From Oscillospiraceae bacterium (GTDB lineage Bacteria > Bacillota_A > Clostridia > Oscillospirales > Oscillospiraceae), in NCBI GenBank assembly GCA_016302005.1, contig JAEDOK010000020.1, forward strand, positions 1 to 17,688: a stretch of DNA of 17,688 nt, in the 5' to 3' direction. A program made the translations under genes and the position numbers. This document shows, piece after piece, positions 7,983 through 14,562 of the stretch. The notes under the pieces were generated by a model. That model did not search any database and was not told where the DNA came from. It was given only the letters and a program-made list of their open reading frames with translations. The number at the start of each line of letters is the position of its first letter. Positions within the stretch are counted from its first letter, which is position 1.

Positions 7983-8680
7983 TAGCCGAAAACATCGCGG
8001 CGATCCGCGCAAGAATGGAGGAAGCCGCGCGCCGCGCAGGAAGGGACCCGAAGGAGATCCTTCTGTGCGCAGCGACCAAGATGAACGACGCGAGCCGCGT
8101 GCGCGAGGCGATCGCGGCAGGCGTGGACTGCTGCGGGGAAAACCGTGTGCAGGAGCTGGTGCAGAAGAGCACCGAACACGCCTATGACGGCGCGCCTGTG
8201 CATTTTATCGGGCACTTGCAGACCAACAAGGTCAGGCAGGTCGTGGGAAAGGTGGCGCTGATCCAGTCCGTAGACCGGCTGCCCCTGCTCGAATGCATTG
8301 AGAAGGAGGCGGCGCGGCAGGGCATCGTGCAGGACATCCTGCTGGAGGTCAATGTCGGGCAGGAGGAGAGCAAATCCGGCTTCACCCCGGAGGAGACGCC
8401 GGACATCGCCGTTTCCATGGCGCAGTATCCGCATTGCCGCCTGCGTGGATTGATGGCAATTCCTCCCGTCAGCGAAAAAAGCGGCGATAATTGCAGATAT
8501 TTTGAAAAAATCCGCAGAATTGCTGTTGACATAACAGCGAAAAAACAGCATAATAGTCTTATGGATATTTTGTCGATGGGGATGACGGACGATTTCGAGG
8601 ACGCCATTGCCTGCGGCAGTACGATGGTGCGCGTCGGCACTGCCATTTTCGGCGCAAGATATTACCACAATAATGGATAA
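7979..8680 (+). CDS. YggS/PROSC family PLP homeostasis protein
   Basis: This is a 233-residue pyridoxal-phosphate-binding protein of the YggS/YlmE/PROSC family, a single-domain TIM barrel without known catalytic activity that controls free PLP and amino-acid balance. The PLP-binding lysine is K34 in LCAATKMN. Other family features are GENRVQEL (53-60), HFIGHLQTNKVR, SVDRLPLL, LLEVNVGQEESKSGF, RGLMAIPP, LSMGMTDDFEDAIACGSTMVRVGTAIFG. The start ATG overlaps the previous stop (ATGA), so it is probably translationally coupled. Location upstream of sepF matches the ylmE-sepF-divIVA cluster of Gram-positives. The segment around 8500-8570 is markedly more AT-rich than the rest of the gene and holds a promoter-like sequence. 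Confidence 0.95.
   Translation: MIAENIAAIRARMEEAARRAGRDPKEILLCAATKMNDASRVREAIAAGVDCCGENRVQELVQKSTEHAYDGAPVHFIGHLQTNKVRQVVGKVALIQSVDRLPLLECIEKEAARQGIVQDILLEVNVGQEESKSGFTPEETPDIAVSMAQYPHCRLRGLMAIPPVSEKSGDNCRYFEKIRRIAVDITAKKQHNSLMDILSMGMTDDFEDAIACGSTMVRVGTAIFGARYYHNNG
8526..8554 (+). promoter_or_regulatory. Candidate sigma-A promoter inside yggS, upstream of sepF
   Basis: TTGACA (8526-8531), a 17-bp spacer, then CATAAT (8549-8554): 11 of 12 consensus positions at ideal spacing. It lies in an AT-rich patch of the otherwise GC-rich yggS coding sequence, about 150 bp upstream of sepF, so it could drive sepF-divIVA separately from the upstream operon. Function is inferred from sequence alone. Confidence 0.65.
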
Positions 8681-8700
8681 CATAACGGAGGAATGTACTC

Positions 8701-9174
8701 ATGGGCTTCATGGATGAAATCAGAAAGCTGACCCACCCTTATTCCGATCAGGAGGAAGAATATGACGATTACGACGAGGAAGAGGAGCTGCCCGAAGAAG
8801 CGCCCGCTCCCTCCCCCCGCCGCAGCTATAGCCGCACGCCCGCACCCGAAGCGCCCCGCTCCAGCGCAACGAGCCGCGTTGTGAATATCAACGCGACCAC
8901 GCAGCTTCAGGTCGTGCTGGTCAAGCCGGAACGCTTTGATCAGGTTTCCGAAATTGCGGATCATCTGCGCGATAAGAAGGCGGTCGTGCTGAATCTGGAA
9001 ACGACCAACAAGGATGTCTCCCGCCGCCTGGTGGACTTCCTCTCCGGCTGCGCCTATGCGCTGGACGGCAAGATCAAGAAGGTTGCGATCTCCACCTATT
9101 TGATTACTCCGTATAATGTCGGCGTGGTCGGCGATCTGGTAGAGGAGCTGGAATCGAGCGGTATGCGTTTTTAA
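8701..9174 (+). CDS. sepF: Cell division protein SepF
   Basis: SepF binds FtsZ and the membrane and organises the Z-ring in Gram-positive bacteria. The 157-residue protein has the family architecture: a short N-terminal segment (MGFMDEIRKL, a likely membrane-binding amphipathic helix), a low-complexity acidic/proline linker (about 15-60), and the C-terminal SepF domain (about 65-157) with VVLVKPERFDQVSEIADHL, VVLNLETTNKDVSRRLVDFL, GCAYALDG and YLITPYNV. GGAGGAATGTACTC precedes ATG 8701. It sits between yggS and divIVA, the classical order of this division cluster, but without the ylmG and ylmH genes often found there. Confidence 0.96.
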   Translation: MGFMDEIRKLTHPYSDQEEEYDDYDEEEELPEEAPAPSPRRSYSRTPAPEAPRSSATSRVVNINATTQLQVVLVKPERFDQVSEIADHLRDKKAVVLNLETTNKDVSRRLVDFLSGCAYALDGKIKKVAISTYLITPYNVGVVGDLVEELESSGMRF

Positions 9175-9225
9175 GGCTGTCCGCGATAAAGAAATAACAA
9201 CGGCAAAGAGAAGGAGTAGAGAACG

Positions 9226-9981
9226 ATGCTGACACCGCAGCAGATACAGGAAGTTAGCTTTGAAAAGGCTTTGTTCGGCGGATATGATATGGACTCGGTC
9301 GATGATTTTTTGGAACCACTGACGGATGATTATATCACGCTGTATAAGGAAAACTCCGTTCTGAAAAGCAAAATGCGGATCCTTGTGGATAAAATTGAGG
9401 AATACCGCAAGCATGAGGCCTCCATGCAGAATGCGCTGCTCGCCACGCAGAAGACCTGCGACCAGATGATCGCGGAGGCGGAGAAGAAGTGCGCGAAAAT
9501 GCTCCACGACGCTGAGGAGACTGCTTCCGCGAAGGCGCAGAATGTGGATGCCTTGGTCGGCGAAGAAAAGGATCGCTTAGAGGCGGCACGGACTGCCACC
9601 GCCCAGTTCATTGACGGTATGGAAAAACGCATCCGCCGTCAGCTGGAGCTTTTGGAGGAGCTGCGCAAAAAGGAGCTTTCCGCCCCGAAGCAGGAGGAAA
9701 GGACGAAGGTCTTCGGAAAGCGCGAGCCGGTCGAGGAGACACCGAAGCGGGCATATGATTACGACAGGGAGCCGTCCGCCCCTACCACCCAGGAGAAGGC
9801 AGACGCGCTGATTGAGGAGATCGGACTGCGCATTGAGGAGAGCCTCGGCGGGCCGACCCTCGGCGACATGGCAGCCGAAAAGCCGGAGCATTCGACCCAC
9901 GGCGAGCTGCCTCCCGCAAAGCAGAAGCTCTTTGACGAGCTGAAATTCGGCAGAAATCCCGAACCGAAGAAGAAAGGATAA
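9226..9981 (+). CDS. divIVA: DivIVA domain protein
   Basis: This is a coiled-coil protein of 251 residues that should bind negatively curved membrane at septa and poles. The N-terminal DivIVA motif is clear: MLTPQQIQEVSFEKALFGGYDMDSVDDFL, with the FGGY/D turn at about 17-21. A long coiled coil runs from about 38 to 175 (rich in Lys, Glu, Ala), followed by a more disordered acidic/proline region and a basic end EPKKKG. AAGGAG upstream of ATG 9226 supports the start. It is the last gene of the yggS-sepF-divIVA cluster. The next DNA is the T-box leader of ileS, with no strong terminator in between. It could be named SepIVA-like or divIVA; the domain call is certain, the exact ortholog less so. 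Confidence 0.92.
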   Translation: MLTPQQIQEVSFEKALFGGYDMDSVDDFLEPLTDDYITLYKENSVLKSKMRILVDKIEEYRKHEASMQNALLATQKTCDQMIAEAEKKCAKMLHDAEETASAKAQNVDALVGEEKDRLEAARTATAQFIDGMEKRIRRQLELLEELRKKELSAPKQEERTKVFGKREPVEETPKRAYDYDREPSAPTTQEKADALIEEIGLRIEESLGGPTLGDMAAEKPEHSTHGELPPAKQKLFDELKFGRNPEPKKKG

Positions 9982-10014
9982 TCACGGCAGCCGCAGAGCT
10001 GCGTTGATGTCCAA

Positions 10015-10267
10015 AACCGAATAGCATGATGCGTCGATGGGGACGAGTAGCCCGTTTGCCGCGTGCAGAGAGCTGTCGCTTGGTGCGAGACAGCCGCGGC
10101 GGCGTGTGAATATCACCCCGTAGCACCCCGCCTGAAGTTATTTCGTAGGGTGGGACGGCTTGCGCCCGTTACCGCGCACGAAAGTGCCCTCTCCGCAAAA
10201 GGAGGGGGAACAAGAGTGGTACCGCAGAGCGCGTCTCTGTCTCTTGATGAGACAGAGACGTTTCTTA
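10015..10267 (+). promoter_or_regulatory. T-box riboswitch, isoleucine-specific (upstream of ileS)
   Basis: This is a leader RNA that senses uncharged tRNA-Ile. Stem I contains GGGACGAGTAG near 10040-10050, an AGAGAGCTG ... GGTGCGAGACAGC distal region at about 10068-10094, and the specifier loop GTGAATATCACC. The specifier codon is ATC (Ile, 10112-10114), followed by the usual purine. The T-box sequence AAGAGTGGTACCGC is at 10212-10225, one change from the usual AGGGTGGNACCGC. Its TGGT (10217-10220) can pair with the ACCA end of tRNA-Ile, whose discriminator base is A. The terminator follows at once. The Ile specifier matches the ileS gene downstream. The 5' limit is approximate and the promoter was not identified. 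Confidence 0.93.
10232..10267 (+). terminator. T-box intrinsic terminator
   Basis: A perfect 12-bp stem, CGTCTCTGTCTC (10232-10243) with GAGACAGAGACG (10249-10260), a 5-base loop, and the tail TTTCTTA. It directly follows the T-box sequence. Binding of uncharged tRNA-Ile should favour the competing antiterminator and allow ileS transcription. Confidence 0.92.
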
Positions 10268-10283
10268 TTTTGTGGATATTTGC

Positions 10284-10397
10284 TGTAGGGCGGGGACATG
10301 TTCCCGCCGACCGCGAAGCGGCAGACGGTACAGACGAACAGGTTTGTACGCAGTCGGTAGTTCCTGCACGCGGCTTATGACATGTCCCCGCCCTACA
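10284..10397. repeat. Modular palindromic repeat, A-type (between T-box and ileS)
   Basis: This is the cleanest A-type copy, 114 bp. The terminal inverted repeat TGTAGGGCGGGGACATGT (18 bp) is perfect at both ends (10284-10301 and 10380-10397). Inside are a CCGC-GAA-GCGG mini hairpin near 10311 and the core GGTAGTTCCTGCAC near 10353. It lies 17 bases after the T-box terminator tail and about 35 bases before the ileS ribosome binding site, so it becomes part of the ileS 5' leader when the terminator is read through. No TSD is evident. Confidence 0.88.
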
Positions 10398-10441
10398 GAG
10401 GTCATGACAAAATTTTAAAATCAATTCTCATGGAGGATCTT

Positions 10442-13237
10442 ATGGATTACAAGAACACCATTATCACACCGAAAACCGATTTTCCCATGCGTGCGGGGCT
10501 GCCCACGCGGGAGCCGCCGATGCTGGAGCATTGGAACAAGATCGACATCTATGCCCTTTTGCTCGAAAAGAATAAGGGCAAGCCCGCCTTCGTCCTGCAC
10601 GACGGCCCTCCCTTCTCCAACGGCGACATCCACATGGGTCACGCGCTGAACAAGACCTTGAAGGACTTCATTGTCCGATCCTACGCCATGCGCGGCTACT
10701 ACACGCCCTTCACGCCCGGCTGGGACAACCACGGTATGCCCATTGAGTCCGCGATCATTAAGAAAAACAAGCTCAACCACAAGACCATGCCCGTGACGGA
10801 GTTCCGCTCCGCGTGCGAAGCCTTTGCCGAGGATTTTATCCAGCGGCAGATGGCAGGCTTCCGCCGCTTGGGCGTCATTGGCGACTGGGCGCATCCCTAC
10901 CGCACGATGGACAAGCATTTCGAGGCCGAGGAGGTCAAGGTCTTCGGCGAGATGTACCGCAAGGGCTATATCTACAAGGGCTTAAAGCCCGTCTACTGGT
11001 GCCCGAAGGACGAGACGGCGCTGGCAGAGGCAGAGATCGAGTATCAGGACGATCCCTGCACCTCCATCTATGTCAAATTCGCCCTTAAGGAAACGCAGGG
11101 CAAAATGAACACCGAGAACACCTATGTTGTCATTTGGACGACGACCCCCTGGACCCTGCCCGGCAACCTCGCCATCGCCTTAAACGCCAACGAGAGCTAT
11201 GTTCTCGTGGACGCGAAGAACGGCGAGCGCTATATCGTCGCGGAGGCGCTGCTGGAAAAAACGATGAAAGCGGGCGGCATCGGGGAATATGAAATTCTCG
11301 AGCGTCACGAGGGCAAATTCTTCGAGTATATGACCGCGCAGCATCCCTTCCTGGAGCGAGACTCGCTGCTTGTCTGTGCGGACTATGTTACGATGGACTC
11401 CGGCACGGGCTGCGTCCATACCGCTCCCGGCTTCGGCGCGGACGACTATCAGACATGCCGCCGCTACAAGATCGACCTCATCGTCCCCGTCGACGACCGC
11501 GGCATCCAGACCAAGGACGCGGGCAAGTATGCGGGCATGCGCTATGATGTCTCCAACGAGCAGATCGTCACCGACCTGAAGGAGTCCGGCGCACTGTTCG
11601 CCTCCGAGGTCTTTACCCACAGCTATCCGCACTGCTGGCGCTGCAAGAGCCCGATCATTTTCCGCGCCACGCCGCAGTGGTTCTGCTCCGTCGAGTCCTT
11701 CAAGGACGAGGCGGTCGCCGCCTGCGAAAATGTCCAGTGGCTGCCCGCCTGGGGCAAGGACCGCATGGTCGCCATGATCCGCGACCGCGCCGACTGGTGC
11801 ATCTCGCGCCAGCGCCGCTGGGGTCTGCCGATCCCCGTGTTCTACTGCAAGGACTGCGGCAAGCCCGTCTGCACCCCCGATACGATTGCGCATATCTCAA
11901 AGCTCTTTGACGAAAACGGCTCGAACATCTGGTTCGACAAGGACGCGATGGAGCTTGTGCCCGAGGGTCTTTCCTGCCCGCACTGCGGCGGCAAAGCCTT
12001 CGACAAGGAGACGGACACCCTCGACGGCTGGTTCGACTCCGGCTCGACCCACATTGCCTCCCTGCGCCGCGAGCAGCCCGACCTCTGGCCGTCTACGATG
12101 TACCTCGAGGGCGCGGATCAGTACCGCGGCTGGTTCCAGTCGAGCCTGCTGACAAGCGTCGGCGCACTGGGACAGGGCGCACCCTTTGCCAAGTGCCTCA
12201 CCCACGGCTGGACGGTGGACGGCGAGGGCAAGGCGATGCATAAGTCCCTCGGCAACGGCGTCGATCCCGCCGACCTCATCCGCGATTTCGGCGCGGACAT
12301 CGTGCGCTTGTGGGCGGCTTCGGCGGACTACCGCGCGGATGTGCGCTGCTCCAAGGAGATCTTCAAGCAGCTCTCGCAGAACTATCTGAAATTCCGCAAC
12401 ACCGCCCGCTACTGCCTCGGCAACCTTGACGGCTTCGACGCGAATCAGCTTGTCAAGCCGGAGGAAATGCTCGAGCTTGACCGCTGGGCGATGACCAAGC
12501 TGAACGGCCTCATTCGCACCGCGTTTGAAGCCTACGACAATTACGAATTCCATGTTCTGACCCACGCGATCAACGATTTCTGCGTGGTGGAGCTGTCGAA
12601 TTTCTATCTGGATATCCTCAAGGACCGTCTCTACTGCGAGGCAAAGGACGGGCTGAAGCGCCGCAGCGCCCAGACTGCGCTGTTCCTGATCGTGGACGCG
12701 ATGGCGAAGATGTTCGCGCCGATTCTGCCCTTCACCTGCGACGAGATCTGGCAGGCGATGCCCCACCGTGACGGCGACGACACGCGCAACATCGTCCTCA
12801 ACGAGATGGCAAAGCCCTATGACGCGTATGCCCTCAGCGACGCGGAAATGGCGAAGTGGGACACCCTCATCGCCCTGCGCAGCGACGTCAACGGCGTTTT
12901 GGAGACCGCCCGCGCCGACAAGCGCATCGGCAAGGCGCTGGAAGCCCATGTCGCCCTGTATCCGACGGACGAGACTGCAAAGACCTGCCTTGAGACGGTC
13001 AAGGACATGAATCTTGCGGAGCTGTTCATCGTCTCGGATGTACTGCTCGAAAGCGAGAAGCCGCAGGAAGCAAGCGTCTGCGCCCATGGAGAGAACTTCC
13101 CCGGCATGCTGATCGAGGTCCGCAACGCCGAGGGCGTCAAGTGCCCGCGCTGCTGGATGCACTCGACTGAGGCGAACGAGGAAGGACTCTGCCCGCGCTG
13201 CGCGGCAGTTGTCGCGGAGATGGATCTCGGCGAATGA
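10442..13237 (+). CDS. ileS: Isoleucine--tRNA ligase IleRS
   Basis: This is a class I aminoacyl-tRNA synthetase of 931 residues that charges tRNA-Ile. The HIGH motif is HMGH (64-67) in GPPFSNGDIHMGHALNKT. The KMSKS motif is present as AMHKS at about 598-602, followed by LGNGVDP. The editing (CP1) domain lies between and includes TTTPWTLPGNLA and GTGCVHTAPGFGADDY. A C-terminal zinc finger has CPRCW and CPRCA. The start is ATG 10442, preceded by GGAGG at 10432-10436; an upstream in-frame ATG at 10382 lies inside a repeat and lacks a ribosome binding site. The T-box with an Ile specifier supports both identity and regulation. The stop overlaps the next gene by 4 bp (ATGA). Confidence 0.98.
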   Translation: MDYKNTIITPKTDFPMRAGLPTREPPMLEHWNKIDIYALLLEKNKGKPAFVLHDGPPFSNGDIHMGHALNKTLKDFIVRSYAMRGYYTPFTPGWDNHGMPIESAIIKKNKLNHKTMPVTEFRSACEAFAEDFIQRQMAGFRRLGVIGDWAHPYRTMDKHFEAEEVKVFGEMYRKGYIYKGLKPVYWCPKDETALAEAEIEYQDDPCTSIYVKFALKETQGKMNTENTYVVIWTTTPWTLPGNLAIALNANESYVLVDAKNGERYIVAEALLEKTMKAGGIGEYEILERHEGKFFEYMTAQHPFLERDSLLVCADYVTMDSGTGCVHTAPGFGADDYQTCRRYKIDLIVPVDDRGIQTKDAGKYAGMRYDVSNEQIVTDLKESGALFASEVFTHSYPHCWRCKSPIIFRATPQWFCSVESFKDEAVAACENVQWLPAWGKDRMVAMIRDRADWCISRQRRWGLPIPVFYCKDCGKPVCTPDTIAHISKLFDENGSNIWFDKDAMELVPEGLSCPHCGGKAFDKETDTLDGWFDSGSTHIASLRREQPDLWPSTMYLEGADQYRGWFQSSLLTSVGALGQGAPFAKCLTHGWTVDGEGKAMHKSLGNGVDPADLIRDFGADIVRLWAASADYRADVRCSKEIFKQLSQNYLKFRNTARYCLGNLDGFDANQLVKPEEMLELDRWAMTKLNGLIRTAFEAYDNYEFHVLTHAINDFCVVELSNFYLDILKDRLYCEAKDGLKRRSAQTALFLIVDAMAKMFAPILPFTCDEIWQAMPHRDGDDTRNIVLNEMAKPYDAYALSDAEMAKWDTLIALRSDVNGVLETARADKRIGKALEAHVALYPTDETAKTCLETVKDMNLAELFIVSDVLLESEKPQEASVCAHGENFPGMLIEVRNAEGVKCPRCWMHSTEANEEGLCPRCAAVVAEMDLGE

Positions 13238-13833
13238 CGGTGCTTCTTGCCGTCGCGGCAGGTCTTGCGGCGCTGCTCCTCGGACGCGCCGCCGTGAGCG
13301 CGGTCAATCTGCGGAAAAACCGCAGGGTCGTGGCAGAGGGACTTCTCCTCGACCAGCGCGCCGCGCCGTGTTCCGCGTTGCGTTACGGCTGTTTCCGCGC
13401 AAGCTATAACGGCTGCGGAGTCGTTGCGACCTATAATGCGGCGCGGCTCCTCGGTATGAGCGTCCACCCGGCAGAGATCGTCCGCAGCTTTGAGCTGCGC
13501 GGCGCATTGCTGTTTGGGGCGTTCGGGACGCTCCCCTTTGCCCCGCGCCGCTTTCTGCGCAAACGCGGCTGCAGGGTCATAACGAGCCGACGACAAAAGG
13601 ACTTTGACCGCCTTGCAAAGCTGCACAAGGTGTCGATCCTGTGGTATTTCCACCGCCGTGGGGCGCATTTTGCCGCGATCCGATGGGACGGTACCGGTTT
13701 TGTCGGATACAATGTCTTTTCCGACAAAGGCACACCCGTCCTGCTCGGCGCGTCGCTGTCTGACTTCCTGCAAAAGCGCCGCTATTTCCTTCCGCTGCTG
13801 TTTTGTGTTGATCCGCGCTCGAATAGAATATGA
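13234..13833 (+). CDS. Putative membrane-anchored C39-like cysteine peptidase
   Basis: This is a 199-residue protein with an N-terminal hydrophobic segment (about 2-18), probably a membrane anchor or uncleaved signal. The soluble part carries a papain-like triad pattern as in the C39/C39-like fold: C61 in YNGCGVVATYNAARLLG, H145 in GAHFAAIRW and N160 in GYNVFSDKG, with DFLQKRRYFLPLLF at the end. C39 domains cleave leader peptides at double-glycine sites, but many stand-alone C39-like proteins have no known substrate, and no bacteriocin or transporter gene is visible here. The start ATG overlaps the ileS stop (ATGA), so translation is probably coupled to ileS and transcription controlled by the Ile T-box. 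It is followed by a terminator. The family call rests on motif order and is moderate; no function is proposed. Confidence 0.6.
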   Translation: MTVLLAVAAGLAALLLGRAAVSAVNLRKNRRVVAEGLLLDQRAAPCSALRYGCFRASYNGCGVVATYNAARLLGMSVHPAEIVRSFELRGALLFGAFGTLPFAPRRFLRKRGCRVITSRRQKDFDRLAKLHKVSILWYFHRRGAHFAAIRWDGTGFVGYNVFSDKGTPVLLGASLSDFLQKRRYFLPLLFCVDPRSNRI

Positions 13834-13857
13834 TCTGCGAGGATTCGGCAGGTTTTT

Positions 13858-13895
13858 CCCCCTTCGGAGGCGTATGCTTTCGAGGGGGGCTTTTT
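13858..13895 (+). terminator. Intrinsic terminator overlapping the RBS of the next gene
   Basis: Arms CCCCCTTCGGA (13858-13868) and TTCGAGGGGGG (ending at 13889) can pair over about 11 bp with G-U pairs, with a loop of about 10 bases, then C and a run of five T (13891-13895). It ends the ileS-peptidase transcript. The next start codon (13896) follows the T run directly, and the GAGGGGGG of the right arm is the only ribosome binding site candidate. Confidence 0.75.
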
Positions 13896-14393
13896 ATGAA
13901 GCATGAGAAGCGATATTTTCTGTTTGCATGTTTGGGCGCGATCATCGGCGGCAGTGCGCTGCATTTTCTCTATACCGCGCTGCCAAATCCGCTGACGGCA
14001 TTGATCGCGCCGGTCAATGAGAGTGTTTGGGAGCATCTGAAGCTGCTGTATTATCCGACGCTGCTGACGGCATATCTGCTCTCAAAATGCACCATGGAGC
14101 GTCAGCGCCTTTGGAGCGGGTTCCTGATCGCGGTGCTTGCTATGCCGCTGTTTCTTGTGGGTGTATATTATCTGCTCGTCTGCGGCTTTGGGGTGGAGGG
14201 ATTGCTTGCGGATATCGGGCTGTATGTTGTTACGATGGCGGGCGGCTTCACGCTTGCCTATGTGTTTTACCGCAAGGAGGCTGCCGTGCGTGGGGCGGGT
14301 GTGCTGGCAATGCTTGTGATCTTATACGGCGCGTTTTTGATCGTTTTCTCGTTTGCCGCGCCCCATCTCGGCATTTTTCTTCCACCGCAATAA
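13896..14393 (+). CDS. DUF6512 family membrane protein
   Basis: This is a small polytopic membrane protein of about 165 residues. The N-terminal region, with HFLYTALPNPLTALIAPVNESVWEHLKLLYYPTLL (cut here at its key part PVNESVWEHLKLL), matches the DUF6512 family found in Clostridia. Four to five hydrophobic segments can be seen, at about 6-24, 41-57, 69-88, 95-120 and 127-150. The function is unknown for the family. The start is set at ATG 13896. An earlier in-frame ATG at 13830 overlaps the previous stop but would translate through the terminator hairpin and lacks the hydrophobic start. The Shine-Dalgarno lies in the terminator arm, which may limit translation from read-through RNA. The gene is convergent with arcA, with a C-type repeat in between. 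Confidence 0.8.
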   Translation: MKHEKRYFLFACLGAIIGGSALHFLYTALPNPLTALIAPVNESVWEHLKLLYYPTLLTAYLLSKCTMERQRLWSGFLIAVLAMPLFLVGVYYLLVCGFGVEGLLADIGLYVVTMAGGFTLAYVFYRKEAAVRGAGVLAMLVILYGAFLIVFSFAAPHLGIFLPPQ

Positions 14394-14423
14394 AGGTTTG
14401 TACGCACGAGCCGAAACTGCAGT

Positions 14424-14508
14424 TGTAGGGGCGACTATCAGCCGCCCGTCGGTACGAACAAACATTTCGGTAGTTCCTGCACGCTGGCGGCTGATAGCCG
14501 CCCCTACG
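14424..14508. repeat. Modular palindromic repeat, C-type
   Basis: An 85-bp element between the convergent DUF6512 and arcA genes. The arms begin GTAGGGGCGACTATCAGCC (14425) and end GGCTGATAGCCGCCCCTAC (to 14507): a 22-bp inverted repeat with one mismatch. The right half contains the same core GGTAGTTCCTGCACGC (about 14469-14484) seen in the A-type copies, which links the two types. Sequence just upstream (TTTGTACGCACGAG, 14397-14410) also resembles an A-type interior, so the element may be a composite. A half copy of the C arm lies in mutL at 4311-4335. Confidence 0.82.
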
Positions 14509-14527
14509 ACATGGAGGAGAGATATAT

Positions 14528-14557
14528 AAAAAATCTCCCCTCGTTCGGAGGGGAGAT
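14528..14557 (-). terminator. Intrinsic terminator of arcA
   Basis: On the minus strand, a perfect 10-bp stem ATCTCCCCTC/GAGGGGAGAT with a GAAC-type loop is followed by a run of T (plus-strand A run ending at 14532). It begins 5 bases after the arcA stop. The plus strand has no T run after the stem, so it should act only on arcA. Confidence 0.9.
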
Positions 14558-14562
14558 GGTGG

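Larger units (their letters stand above)
9982..10441 (+). other. divIVA-ileS intergenic region (460 bp)
   Basis: No protein-coding gene is seen. The region holds the T-box leader with its terminator and the A-type repeat, each described separately. About 44 bases of leader remain between the repeat and the start codon, including the Shine-Dalgarno GGAGG at 10432-10436. A weak GCAGC/GCTGC hairpin just after divIVA is too short to call a terminator. Confidence 0.8.

Noticed and set aside
10144..10170. GTAGGGTGGGACGG resembling an A-type repeat end
   Set aside because: It is part of the T-box leader at the position expected in Ile-type leaders, with no matching right terminus.
10063..10380. Open frame of 105 codons upstream of ileS
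   Set aside because: It runs through the T-box stem I, the terminator and the repeat; these RNA features explain the sequence better and no RBS is present.
10382..10441. Upstream start for ileS adding 20 residues
   Set aside because: The ATG is inside the right end of the repeat and lacks a Shine-Dalgarno. ATG 10442 has GGAGG at proper spacing and gives the normal IleRS N-terminus.
13830..13895. Upstream start of the DUF6512 gene overlapping the peptidase stop
   Set aside because: The added 22 residues are encoded by the terminator hairpin and do not fit the family's N-terminus. Kept only as a possible coupling site.
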